Below, piece after piece: positions 1 through 7,960 of a stretch of DNA of 32,362 nucleotides. Made by a program: the position numbers and the translations under genes. This DNA comes from an uncultured Prevotella sp. GTDB lineage: Bacteria > Bacteroidota > Bacteroidia > Bacteroidales > Bacteroidaceae. The notes below the pieces were generated by a model. The model was not told the origin of the DNA, did no database searches, and saw only the letters and a program-made list of their open reading frames with translations. Where the stretch lies: positions 1 to 32,362 of the forward strand of contig CAMJWJ010000017.1 in the NCBI GenBank assembly GCA_946409435.1, read 5' to 3'. Positions within the stretch are counted from its first letter, which is position 1. Each line of letters opens with the position of its first letter.

Positions 1-93
1 CCACTCACGGAGCTGAGAAGGCCACTCACGGAATTGAGAAGGCCACTCACGGAGCTGAGTGGGTCACTCACGGAGCTGAGTGGGCCACTCACG
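1..93. repeat. 21-bp tandem repeat array, cut by the window edge
   Basis: Four consecutive 21-bp units (1-21, 22-42, 43-63, 64-84) and a 9-bp partial unit (85-93) follow one another without spacers. The unit has inverted arms CCACTCA and TGAGTGG around a CGGAGC core, best preserved in the third unit. Units 1 and 2 differ at the 3' arm (AGAAGG) and unit 2 has AATTG for AGCTG. The 21-base period keeps two plus-strand frames open as heptapeptide repeats (for example PLTELxx), so a short ORF entering from the left cannot be excluded, but a noncoding intergenic repeat downstream of the pectate lyase gene is more likely. The array may continue beyond the left edge. Confidence 0.85.
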
Positions 94-96
94 AGC

Positions 97-130
97 ATAA
101 AACAACGGGCAGAACATCATGTCCTGCCCG
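97..130 (-). terminator. Rho-independent terminator of the pectate lyase unit
   Basis: On the minus strand, 43 bases past the lyase stop codon, there is an inverted repeat at 130-106 (arms CGGGCAGGACAT and ATGTTCTGCCCG, one mismatch, almost no loop) followed by TTGTTTTAT. This is a classic intrinsic terminator and fits transcription ending between the gene and the 21-bp repeat array. Confidence 0.8.
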
Positions 131-172
131 CTGCCGCTTGTTATTAGTAGTTAGTTTGTAGTAGAGTATCTC

Positions 173-3004
173 TTATTCCTTGGGTTCCAGCTTGACGATC
201 ATCAGGATGGACTCGGCACTGCCTTTGGTCAGCGAGTATTCCGTACCGGCGGTGATGTCGATGGGCTGCAGCTCGTAGTAGGCGCCCTCGGTGTTCTCCG
301 TACCGCTGACGGTGGTCTTCGTACCATTGATGCTGACGTCACGGCCGGTCTTGGCGGTAGCCAGGACGAGGGTCATGCGGTAGTCACGGGTCGGGGTGAA
401 CTTGACGGTGGTCTTGCTGTTGAGCTTGGCGCCCTTCTTGTAGTAGTTACCGTTGTAGGTCACCTTGCCGTCGCCATAGTCACCAGTCACGGTGAACATG
501 CTGTTCGAGGGGCTGCCGTCGAACGATGCCACGATGGTCTCAGCGGGTGCGGGGTCGTTGCCGCCCTGCTCGCCACCTTGCTCTCCGCCTTGTTCGCCAC
601 CTTGCTCTCCGCCTTCCGGAGTGGTCTCTTCACCGAAGAATCCGACGAATGCGCTCTTGTAGCTGTCTAACAGGCCACCCAGCGTGGTGTCATAGGCAGA
701 GTCTTCATCGTCGATGCCGACATTATCCTTGAAGGTGTACTGGAAGTCACCGTGGTTCATGCGACCTGCACCGTAGTAACCGGTCACGATGGCGGGCACG
801 TCCTCAGCGCTGGCAGCCGTGTAGGCATACATCAGCTGGGCATTGGTGTCAAAGTTGTTATACGTAGCGCCACCTACCAGTGCCACCTCAGTCGAGGGCA
901 CCTGCTCGTCGCGGCTGCTGGTCTCGTAGGCATCGTAGCCCTTAGTCGACGGACTCTTCTGGGTGTAGTAGCTGAAGTGCTCGGCAGTGCGGTCGAAGTG
1001 GTTGCCGTAGGCCTTGATCATGCCACCATCCTCGCCCGAGAAGGTGCCACTGCCCAGTCCGTCGGTGCCCTGCAGCGACGAGAGGATAGGCTTCTTGGTC
1101 TTGAGGAAGTAGTTGTTCTCGACGAAGACGCTGGCACCCGTGGTGGCTCCCACACCGTACTTGGCGACATTGTCGAAGTAGTTGTTCCACACGTGGACAC
1201 TCATGGTGCGTACACGGGGGTGACGGGAGTCGGAATGGTCGAACCAGTTGTGGTCGTACGAGATGTAGTTGGGGCCAGACTCGCTCTTCATGCCGAACAT
1301 GTTGGTCTTGCCGGTGTCCCAATAGCGGTTGTACGACACGGTGACATACTTCGAGTCACTCTTCACGTCCACCTGGCCGTCGCCCTTGTCGTGGTCGCCG
1401 CTACCATGCTTGCCGTAGAACATATCCATGTGGTGAACCCAGACGTTCGAGTTGTCGGTATCGAGGGAGATGCCGTCGTCCATGCAACGCATGATAGCTA
1501 AGTTACGGAACTCGGCGCTCTTGACGTTACGCACCAAGAATCCGAAACCGCGGATGGTAGCGTCGTCGCCGATGCCCTCGAAGGTCATGTTCAGTTCGGA
1601 GTCAGCCTTGCGGCCCTTCACCTGAATACCCTCCTCGCTGCTGCCGATGGCGTCAAGGTCGTCTTTCTCTACCAGTCCGATGAAACGGAAGGCGATAGGC
1701 GTGGTGTCGCAGCCCTTCTCGTAGGCGGCGATGATAGCCTGTATGCCGACACAGTCGGTGACGCCGCCCTTGGCATCGGTCACCACCGTGGTTGTAATGG
1801 TCTTGGCAGTCTTGGCGGTCACGTAGAACACCTTGGCACCCTTCTTCAGCGTACCATCACTGTTGTAGGCTCCGGGAGCGTAGCCGTCCATGAAGGCAAA
1901 GCCCTCGCGGCTATAGCTACGCACCTCCAGGCCGGTAGCCTCGCCAGCATTGTCGGCCAGCTCCTTGCCATCGGCATTGACGGGCACGACCTTGATGCTA
2001 TAGCCAGCGGCGGCCTGCAGTCCTACGACGTCGGCACGTCCGTAGCTGCCGTAGTTGCGCACCAGCTGGTTGTCAATCTTGGTGTAGTCGCCGTACTGGC
2101 CACCCTTGACGTAGACATTGTATGTCTTGGCGCCCTCGAAGAGGTCGAACTTGACGTAGGCAGACTCCAGCCAGCCCTTGGCCTCGCTGATCTGAACGGC
2201 ACCCTCGGGATTGTCGACATTACCCTGTCCGCTGTTGTCGGCCTTGGTGAAAGCGATGTCGGCTACGTTACCCTCAAAGGTGTAGCTGCCGGCACGCTGG
2301 TTGACGGTGACGTTGGCACCATCAAAGTCGATGCTGCTCACCGACTCGGTATTGTAGTAGCGCTTCGTGTTGTCCGTCAGGGTCAGCACGGCCTGGTTCT
2401 GCGTGGTTGAGCGGGTGGTGCTGTAGTCGTCAGCAGACGGCTGGGGCTGCTCGTTGTCGCCCTGGTTGTCAGCATCCTCCACCTGAAGGCTGAAGATATT
2501 GATGGAACCGCCCGTGCTCTTGAAGCTGACGGCACCGTCCTCAGTCACTGTGGCGACACCTTTCTGGGTGGTGTTCTTGTCGGCTACCACAAAGCCCTCG
2601 GCACCGCTGAGGTTGGTCAGCACGTCGAAAGTGACGGCTGTAGTTCCCGTCGAAGCGAAGGTGATGGTCACCTTCTGGCCCTTCTTCAGGGCGGGGGTGG
2701 TCAGCGTGATGTTCTTGCCGGCCAGCTGCAGACGGTTGTTGACGTCGATGCGGATCTTCTTGGCGGCTGCCTCGAAGGCCAGGCCTTTGGTCATCTCCAG
2801 CTCGGTACCGCCGGCAGTGATGGCGCCGTTGATGGCGTTGATGCTCTCGTAGCGGTTACTGGACTCGGTATAGCTCCACTCGGTGGTAGCTGCCGACAGC
2901 AGTCTCACGTCGGCATCGGGGGTCTTGGTGAAGTCCCACGACTGTGCGTTCACGCCCATGACTGCCGTGAGCAGCATGGTGAACAGTGCGAATATCTTTT
3001 TCAT
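173..3004 (-). CDS. Secreted pectate lyase, polysaccharide lyase family 1, multidomain
   Basis: A 943-residue secreted enzyme expected to cleave polygalacturonate by beta-elimination. Residues 1-20 are a signal peptide ending in VNAQ. Residues about 22-180 form a beta-rich module, followed by a Gln/Pro linker and, around 205-265, a stretch with the DGxxVTV / ITF-DFDG pattern also seen in the small protein encoded just upstream. A fibronectin-III-like stretch (about 275-360) precedes the parallel beta-helix catalytic domain (about 385-770). Family hallmarks are visible: DGQVDVKSDS near 543 (calcium-binding Asp) and WFDHSDSRHPRVR near 590-600 (catalytic Arg). A GGEQ repeat linker near 798-816 leads to a C-terminal beta domain. 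The end (KLEPKE) lacks the sorting-tail pattern seen in other secreted proteins of this window. It lies 69 bases downstream of the small-protein gene with no clear promoter between, so the two are probably co-transcribed. Confidence 0.92.
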   Translation of the reverse strand: MKKIFALFTMLLTAVMGVNAQSWDFTKTPDADVRLLSAATTEWSYTESSNRYESINAINGAITAGGTELEMTKGLAFEAAAKKIRIDVNNRLQLAGKNITLTTPALKKGQKVTITFASTGTTAVTFDVLTNLSGAEGFVVADKNTTQKGVATVTEDGAVSFKSTGGSINIFSLQVEDADNQGDNEQPQPSADDYSTTRSTTQNQAVLTLTDNTKRYYNTESVSSIDFDGANVTVNQRAGSYTFEGNVADIAFTKADNSGQGNVDNPEGAVQISEAKGWLESAYVKFDLFEGAKTYNVYVKGGQYGDYTKIDNQLVRNYGSYGRADVVGLQAAAGYSIKVVPVNADGKELADNAGEATGLEVRSYSREGFAFMDGYAPGAYNSDGTLKKGAKVFYVTAKTAKTITTTVVTDAKGGVTDCVGIQAIIAAYEKGCDTTPIAFRFIGLVEKDDLDAIGSSEEGIQVKGRKADSELNMTFEGIGDDATIRGFGFLVRNVKSAEFRNLAIMRCMDDGISLDTDNSNVWVHHMDMFYGKHGSGDHDKGDGQVDVKSDSKYVTVSYNRYWDTGKTNMFGMKSESGPNYISYDHNWFDHSDSRHPRVRTMSVHVWNNYFDNVAKYGVGATTGASVFVENNYFLKTKKPILSSLQGTDGLGSGTFSGEDGGMIKAYGNHFDRTAEHFSYYTQKSPSTKGYDAYETSSRDEQVPSTEVALVGGATYNNFDTNAQLMYAYTAASAEDVPAIVTGYYGAGRMNHGDFQYTFKDNVGIDDEDSAYDTTLGGLLDSYKSAFVGFFGEETTPEGGEQGGEQGGEQGGEQGGNDPAPAETIVASFDGSPSNSMFTVTGDYGDGKVTYNGNYYKKGAKLNSKTTVKFTPTRDYRMTLVLATAKTGRDVSINGTKTTVSGTENTEGAYYELQPIDITAGTEYSLTKGSAESILMIVKLEPKE

Positions 3005-3073
3005 AATTCTTCCGGTCTAAAGGATAATGGACAAATAGATTACTCTTAAATTCTCTGATTCTTGGCAACCACT

Positions 3074-3427
3074 TTAATTCTTAATGACCACTTTCTTGCC
3101 GTCGATCACGTAGACACCCTTGCTCAGACGGGCGGCACTACGGCCCACCAGCTGACCTTTCAGGTTGTAGACGGGCTTACCCTCAAGACCCTCACGCTCA
3201 GTAATAGCCATACGCTCCTCGATGGAGGTGGTGATATTGCTGAAGTCGATGGTGATGGTAGCCATGTCGGCTGTCTTGCTGACGGTGCCGTCGTTGTAAA
3301 CAATGGTCACTTGGTCGCCTTGGAAAGTAATCTGCTTTACTTTCGAGGCATCTACCTTCTCTACTTCCTGGGCCATAACGGCCATGCCAGAAAGCAGGAA
3401 AAGCGTCATGAATAGTAATTTCCGCAT
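3074..3427 (-). CDS. Small secreted protein with sorting-tail-like C-terminus
   Basis: A protein of about 117 residues starting at MRKLLF; an alternative start at 3445 (MNTQITMRK) would only lengthen the signal peptide. The signal peptide ends near AVMAQ. The middle holds the pattern KQITFQGDQVTIVYNDGT, reminiscent of part of the pectate lyase encoded next in the same orientation. The C-terminus (VYNLKGQLVG...GVYVIDGKKVVIKN) matches the short Bacteroidales tail that resembles type IX secretion sorting domains, here almost directly attached to the signal peptide with little cargo. Function is unknown; its place as first gene of the lyase unit suggests a role at the cell surface in pectin use or as an accessory to the lyase, which is inference. 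The longer reading frame upstream of MNTQ would start before the likely promoter and is rejected. Confidence 0.75.
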   Translation of the reverse strand: MRKLLFMTLFLLSGMAVMAQEVEKVDASKVKQITFQGDQVTIVYNDGTVSKTADMATITIDFSNITTSIEERMAITEREGLEGKPVYNLKGQLVGRSAARLSKGVYVIDGKKVVIKN

Positions 3428-3460
3428 AGTTATCTGTGTATTCATTTCTGTTAGTGCATG

Positions 3461-3494
3461 CAAAAGTACTGCAAATATTCTACAAAACGGCAAA
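3461..3494 (-). promoter_or_regulatory. Probable Bacteroidetes promoter for the pectate lyase unit
   Basis: On the minus strand, TACTTTTG at 3468-3461 matches the -7 consensus TAnnTTTG and TTTG at 3494-3491 could be the -33 element, with a 22-bp spacer (slightly longer than the 19-20 bp seen in the other promoters here). The start codon of the small secreted protein (3427 or 3445) follows. Confidence 0.5.
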
Positions 3495-3559
3495 AAAACA
3501 CAAAAATAACACGCAAACGTTTTCACATTTTCTCACTTATTCGTGCCTTTTCCTTTGGA

Positions 3560-3694
3560 GAAGGTACTCACGCTCGGAAAATTGCAAAATTATTTGCATT
3601 TTCACTCGCTTATTCGTACTATTGAGCTGCGCTCGAAGGTACTCACGCTCGGAAAATTGCAAAATTATTTGCATTTTCACTCGCTTATTCGTAC
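3560..3694 (+). repeat. 60-bp perfect direct repeat forming a duplicated promoter module
   Basis: Positions 3560-3619 and 3635-3694 are identical over 60 bp, separated by 15 bp. Each copy carries the dyad GCAAA-ATTA-TTTGC and ends in CTTATTCGTAC. Only the second copy runs into an intact -7 box (TACCTTTG); the first gives TACTATTG, one mismatch. A further degenerate piece (TCTCACTTATTCGTGCC) lies at about 3531-3547. The arrangement parallels a different 51-bp duplication upstream of rpoN at 11297-11430. Confidence 0.9.
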
Positions 3695-3699
3695 CTTTG
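3668..3699 (+). promoter_or_regulatory. Promoter of the U32 peptidase-family gene
   Basis: TTTG at 3668-3671, 20 bp, then TACCTTTG at 3692-3699 match the Bacteroidetes -33 and -7 elements. The -33 element is the right arm of the GCAAA/TTTGC dyad. Transcription would begin near 3705, giving a leader of only a few to about 12 bases. Confidence 0.7.
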
Positions 3700-3716
3700 C
3701 ACCACAAATGTATGCA

Positions 3717-4955
3717 ATGACAACAGATTATGAAATCATGGCTCCTGTGGGAAGCTACGACTCGCTGGCTGCGGCACTGAAAGCCGGAGCGGGCAGCGTC
3801 TACTTCGGTGTGGAGCAACTGAACATGAGGTCGCACTCGGCGAATCACTTCTCCATCGACGACCTGCGCGACATCGCCGCACAGTGCCGCGAAGCTGGCG
3901 TGAAGTCGTACCTCACGGTGAACACCATCATCTACGGCGAGGACATTCCGCTGATGCACCAAATCATCGACGCTGCCGTCGAAGCACAGATCACGGCGGT
4001 CATCGCCTCCGACGTGGCAGTCATGCAGTACTGCCGGCAGCAGGGCATGGAGGTTCACCTGTCCACCCAGCTGAACATATCAAACATTGAGGCACTGCGC
4101 TTCTACGCCCAGTTTGCCGACGTGGTGGTACTGGCTCGCGAACTGAACTTGGAGCAGGTCGCCGACATCAGCCGACAGATAGAAGAGCAACACATCTGCG
4201 GACCCTCTGGACAGCTGGTACGCATCGAGATGTTCTGCCACGGAGCGCTGTGCATGGCCGTCAGCGGCAAGTGCTACATGAGCCTCGACAACACGGGGCG
4301 CTCGGCCAACCGCGGCGCATGCATGCAGATATGCCGCCGCTCGTACCTCGTCACCGACCGCGAGACAGGTACGGAACTGGCAATCGACAACAAGTACATC
4401 ATGTCGCCCAAGGATCTGAAAACCATCCGCTTCATCGACCGGATGATGCACGCGGGCGTGCGCGTATTTAAAATAGAAGGTCGCGCGCGAGGTCCCGAAT
4501 ATGTGCTCACCGTGGTGCAGTGCTACAAGGAGGCCATCGAGGCTGTGCTCAACGGCACCTTCACCGAAGAGCGTAAGGACGAGTGGGATGAACGGCTGGC
4601 CCGCGTCTTCAACCGCGGATTCTGGGATGGCTACTACCTTGGCCAGACGTTAGGCGAGTGGAACAGCAACTATGGTTCGAACGCCACCGAGCGCAAGCAG
4701 TATATCGGCAAGGGTGTGAAGTACTTCTCTCGGTTAGGCGTGGCGGAGTTTACCGTCGAGGCAGACACCTTTGCTGTTGGCGACAAGATGCTCATCACCG
4801 GGCCGACCACCGGTGCGCTATACGTCACCGTCGACGAGATACACGACGACACCTCCAGCATCCAGACTGCCCAGCAGGGCACTCGCGTCAGCATCCGTGT
4901 ACCGGAGAAGGTCCGCCCCAGCGACAAGCTGTTTAAAATAGTGAAAGAGGACTGA
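3717..4955 (+). CDS. Peptidase U32 family protein
   Basis: A U32-family protein of about 412 residues. The N-terminus (YEIMAPVGSYDSLAAALKAG, then SVYFGVEQLNMR) and the cysteine-rich signature EMFCHGALCMAVSGKCY...NRGACMQICRRSY (about residues 172-212) are diagnostic. Members of this family (TrhP/YegQ, RlhA, UbiU/V) are now mostly linked to prephenate-dependent RNA hydroxylation or other Fe-S chemistry rather than proteolysis; the four or more cysteines fit Fe-S binding. The exact member is not resolved. Start: MTTDYE at 3717 matches the family's usual beginning; MYAM at 3708 is possible. The longer frame back to 3543 would translate the promoter repeats and is rejected. The next gene begins 12 bases after the stop. 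Confidence 0.9.
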   Translation: MTTDYEIMAPVGSYDSLAAALKAGAGSVYFGVEQLNMRSHSANHFSIDDLRDIAAQCREAGVKSYLTVNTIIYGEDIPLMHQIIDAAVEAQITAVIASDVAVMQYCRQQGMEVHLSTQLNISNIEALRFYAQFADVVVLARELNLEQVADISRQIEEQHICGPSGQLVRIEMFCHGALCMAVSGKCYMSLDNTGRSANRGACMQICRRSYLVTDRETGTELAIDNKYIMSPKDLKTIRFIDRMMHAGVRVFKIEGRARGPEYVLTVVQCYKEAIEAVLNGTFTEERKDEWDERLARVFNRGFWDGYYLGQTLGEWNSNYGSNATERKQYIGKGVKYFSRLGVAEFTVEADTFAVGDKMLITGPTTGALYVTVDEIHDDTSSIQTAQQGTRVSIRVPEKVRPSDKLFKIVKED

Positions 4956-4967
4956 CAAAAAGACTGT

Positions 4968-7355
4968 ATGACAATGAGCAAGAAGAAACTAAAGGCCGGA
5001 GAGGTCAATTATAAGAAGGACTTCTGCATGAAGTATTTCGACAAGAGGACTTGGTCGCTTGATGTGCTAAACCAAGTAGACGTTCTCCTGCAAGACCGAA
5101 AAGGCAACTATCTGCTATACATCGAGTCGAAGTCGTTTATCACCGGCGAAGCCGAGCACCGCGAGGCCATTGCCCAGGTCATACTGACTAATAAGAAACA
5201 GGAGGAGATTCTGACTACCGTGGCTCTCATCTACCGCGATGGCGACGGGAATGACGTTCTGGAGCTGATAGACTGCACGGATGATTCAGTCATGTACAAC
5301 AACGACATCAACTGGAAGGCGGAGAAAGCAAGTAGTCCGTCGACAGACGCCATCGAAAGGATAAATGACCGCGTAAGGGACAGGACAACATTATTCCGAA
5401 ATGAAGAAATCCGGACTGCCTACAACACACTGAAGAAAGGCCGTGAAGCCATCATCAACATCACGGAGAAGAATGTCAATGTGGTCTACAACCAATGGAA
5501 GAAGGAAGTAAGGTTCCATGAATACATTGCCGATGAGCAAGAACTCATCAATCTGTTTCTTGCAGACTTATTGAAACGAACAACCTATGGCGAAACACTT
5601 GTACGCGAAGGCACCAACCTCTTCAATTATCGTCTGATGTTCGACGATGGCATTGTTGACGGCATCAAGTATAAAGGTCAGCCGACCTCCTATTATTATC
5701 ATATTGAGGACAAAGAGCAGTATAATACCTTCTGGAAACGTTATAAACGCCCACCAGAAAAAGGCGAGTTCCTAAAAATCAAAGAACATAGCAGTACGCT
5801 GTACACTGAGAAATACCGTCGTGACACAGGTGGAGAGTACACTCCTTCGTGTTTTGTGGAAAAGCAAAACGAGATACTTTCCATGCACTACGACATAAAC
5901 GAGTTTATTGTCTGCGACCCATGCGCAGGCGTCGGCAACCTTGAGAATCAGTTTGGCAAGGACTATAAGCAGTATTGCTATCTCTCCACCCTTGCCATGA
6001 TGGATGTGGACACCTGCAGAATCAAGGGTTTCGACAATGCCATCAAGTACGATTATTTTGCAAAGAAAGAGCAACCCAAGTGGAAGTACCGCGGTGAAGA
6101 ACTGGATATCCAGGAAATTGCACGTCGTGAACAGCGAAAGCTGATGGTCATCATGAACCCGCCCTACCAGCAAAAGAAAGGTTTCAAGAACGACATGGCC
6201 ATCGAGTTCTTCAACAAGGTACTGGAGTTGCAGCCAGACGTCATTGTGTTCTACTGCAAGACGGAGTTCTTCCTGCGCGAAAGCACTTGCAAGCATTTTG
6301 TGGCTTCCGGATATCGTGTAGTATCACATATCTTCAGCAGTGCGAAAGACACCTTCAAACTGTCCGATTGGGCCGTTAGCATGCTTGTATTCGACAAGAC
6401 ACAAGGCGACGAATTGACTGGAGAGCACGTCACGGCAGACCGCTACGAACTGGACCGTCGGACAAAGAAGTTGGAGCTTAAGGGAACATACACCTACGAC
6501 AATGTGCGCCCACAGCTCATCAATGAAATCGAACAGGCTGTCAAGAGCCATGCCACGGGTATCACGTTGGGACAATGGACCAACCAAAACTACTGTCTCG
6601 TGCTGAGCAACCGAAAGACCCACAATCAACTAGTCACAACGGGCAATCTCCAATATGCCCTGCTATTGAAAGGCATCAACTTCAACACCCACGGAAAATA
6701 CTTTGAGACCAGCAACCTGACCTACCGCGGGAGCATGGAGGACATCAGCCAAGAACTGTGGGCAGACTGCATCATGTTCGCCTTGTTCTACAAGGGGTTT
6801 AACTTCTCCAACAAAGAGGGACAGCGCAATTTCCTGATGCCGTTTACCGCCGAGGAGGTGGGCTGTAGCGTCAACGACCTAAATGTTTTATTCTACGAAA
6901 GCAGCAACGCACAACAAGAATTAGACTTCGACACTCGCCAGGCAGAGCTGGCCTCGTTCGACTTCCGACAGTTCCTTGGCCAATTCTCCTTCTCTGAAGA
7001 GGCGAAGGCTTTGTACGATGCAGCCCTTGGTGTTTTCCATTATTACCATCACAATGCTACCTTTAAGAACAAGGACTACAACGACAGTTTCTACGACATT
7101 ACAAACGCCATCATGGGCAAGGACTCCCAGTCGTTCCATACTGTGGATGCCGACGACGACCACCGTATCACGAAGGTGAGAACCACCAAAGGCACCAAGG
7201 GCTTCGGGCGTAACACTATACAATATGCAGTGGGCACCGACGCACTGCCCATTTTTAAGCGTTTCTTCGATGCCCGTGACAATTTGGCTAAGAAAATCAA
7301 CAGGCAACTGGTTGAGCAGAAACTGCTATTGTGGGAGAGGGAGAATATTTATTAG
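4968..7355 (+). CDS. Type IIG-like restriction nuclease / N6-adenine DNA methyltransferase
   Basis: A 795-residue protein that appears to join a nuclease-like N-terminus and an adenine methyltransferase in one chain. Near the N-terminus D38 and E53-S54-K55 in a hydrophobic strand (LLYIESKS) fit a PD-(D/E)xK-type catalytic pair. A helical stretch leads to the methyltransferase core with SAM-binding motif I (VCDPCAGVGNLE, about 314-325) and catalytic motif IV NPPY at 397-400, typical of N6-adenine methylases. The C-terminal 300 residues probably include target recognition. Eco57I-like enzymes are usually larger. No separate specificity or endonuclease gene is adjacent. It sits 12 bases after the U32 gene and 21 bases before sufE, and its composition is visibly more AT-rich than both neighbours, suggesting later acquisition into a housekeeping unit. 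Start could also be 4974. Whether the nuclease is active cannot be told from sequence; an orphan methyltransferase is the alternative. Confidence 0.75.
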   Translation: MTMSKKKLKAGEVNYKKDFCMKYFDKRTWSLDVLNQVDVLLQDRKGNYLLYIESKSFITGEAEHREAIAQVILTNKKQEEILTTVALIYRDGDGNDVLELIDCTDDSVMYNNDINWKAEKASSPSTDAIERINDRVRDRTTLFRNEEIRTAYNTLKKGREAIINITEKNVNVVYNQWKKEVRFHEYIADEQELINLFLADLLKRTTYGETLVREGTNLFNYRLMFDDGIVDGIKYKGQPTSYYYHIEDKEQYNTFWKRYKRPPEKGEFLKIKEHSSTLYTEKYRRDTGGEYTPSCFVEKQNEILSMHYDINEFIVCDPCAGVGNLENQFGKDYKQYCYLSTLAMMDVDTCRIKGFDNAIKYDYFAKKEQPKWKYRGEELDIQEIARREQRKLMVIMNPPYQQKKGFKNDMAIEFFNKVLELQPDVIVFYCKTEFFLRESTCKHFVASGYRVVSHIFSSAKDTFKLSDWAVSMLVFDKTQGDELTGEHVTADRYELDRRTKKLELKGTYTYDNVRPQLINEIEQAVKSHATGITLGQWTNQNYCLVLSNRKTHNQLVTTGNLQYALLLKGINFNTHGKYFETSNLTYRGSMEDISQELWADCIMFALFYKGFNFSNKEGQRNFLMPFTAEEVGCSVNDLNVLFYESSNAQQELDFDTRQAELASFDFRQFLGQFSFSEEAKALYDAALGVFHYYHHNATFKNKDYNDSFYDITNAIMGKDSQSFHTVDADDDHRITKVRTTKGTKGFGRNTIQYAVGTDALPIFKRFFDARDNLAKKINRQLVEQKLLLWERENIY

Positions 7356-7376
7356 CAGGAACAACTGCATACAATT

Positions 7377-7814
7377 ATGGCTACAATAAACGAAATACAA
7401 GACGAGATTATCGAGGAGTTCGCCGGTCTGGATGACTGGATGGACAAGTACCAACTGCTGATAGACCTCGGCAACGAGCAGGAGCCGCTGGACGAACAAT
7501 ACAAGACGGAGAGTAACCTCATCGATGGCTGCCAGAGCCGCGTATGGCTGCAGGCCGACTACACGGAAAAGGACAACGGCAAAGGCGTCATCCATTTCTC
7601 TGCCGAGAGCGACGCGCTGATCGTGAAGGGTATCGTGACGCTGCTGATTCGCGTGCTGAGCGACCACACCCCACAGGAGATACTGGATGCCGACCTATAC
7701 TTCATCGACCAGATAGGGCTGAAGGAGCACCTCTCCCCCACCCGCTCGAACGGACTGCTGGCTATGGTGAAGCAGATGCGGACGTACGCACTGGTCTTCC
7801 AAAACAAATCCTGA
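7377..7814 (+). CDS. sufE: SufE, cysteine desulfuration protein
   Basis: A 145-residue sulfur-acceptor protein that takes persulfide sulfur from SufS and passes it to the SufBCD scaffold in Fe-S cluster assembly in the cytosol. The active-site cysteine is in the motif LIDGCQSRVWL (about residues 48-58), and the C-terminal pattern RSNGLLAMVKQMRTYA is typical of the family. Length is normal and the gene is intact. No sufBCDS genes are next to it; in this window it follows the methyltransferase gene by 21 bases. Confidence 0.95.
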   Translation: MATINEIQDEIIEEFAGLDDWMDKYQLLIDLGNEQEPLDEQYKTESNLIDGCQSRVWLQADYTEKDNGKGVIHFSAESDALIVKGIVTLLIRVLSDHTPQEILDADLYFIDQIGLKEHLSPTRSNGLLAMVKQMRTYALVFQNKS

Positions 7815-7938
7815 CCACGGCTCCGTCACCCTACCAACAGTAAAAGATGCCGACGGCAACTTCATCCCCTTTGCAGAGGTGGTGAAGGGCGGCAGCCTGT
7901 CGATGAAGATGGGCAAAGAGCCTGTTGACAAGTACTAA
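7801..7938 (+). pseudogene. Orphan C-terminal remnant of a GH92-like alpha-mannosidase
   Basis: In a frame different from sufE, a reading frame open from about 7771 runs to TAA at 7936-7938 and reads ...TVKDADGNFIPFAEVVKG, then GSLSMKMGKEPVDKY. The pattern 'I/V-x-K-G-G-x-L-x-x-x-M-G-x-x-P' is the typical end of family 92 glycoside hydrolases (alpha-1,2-mannosidases), enzymes of some 700 residues or more. Only about 40 residues remain and there is no start codon, so this is a leftover of a deleted gene whose tail now abuts sufE. The assignment rests on a short match and is tentative. Confidence 0.5.
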
Positions 7939-7960
7939 ACGCGAGTCACAGTGGGCGAGC

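Noticed and set aside
3005..3073. Separate promoter for the pectate lyase gene
   Set aside because: No TAnnTTTG box is present on the minus strand; CTATTTG lacks the two-base spacing, so co-transcription with the small gene is preferred.
3543..3707. N-terminal extension of the U32 gene through the duplicated repeats
   Set aside because: The extension would encode the same repeat peptide twice and would lie upstream of, and across, the best promoter; family members begin near MTTDYEIMAPVG.
4968..7355. Part of a BREX, DISARM or classical type I restriction system
   Set aside because: No pglZ, brxC, drm, hsdS or hsdR homologue is adjacent; neighbours are U32 and sufE. A stand-alone type IIG-like reading is simpler.
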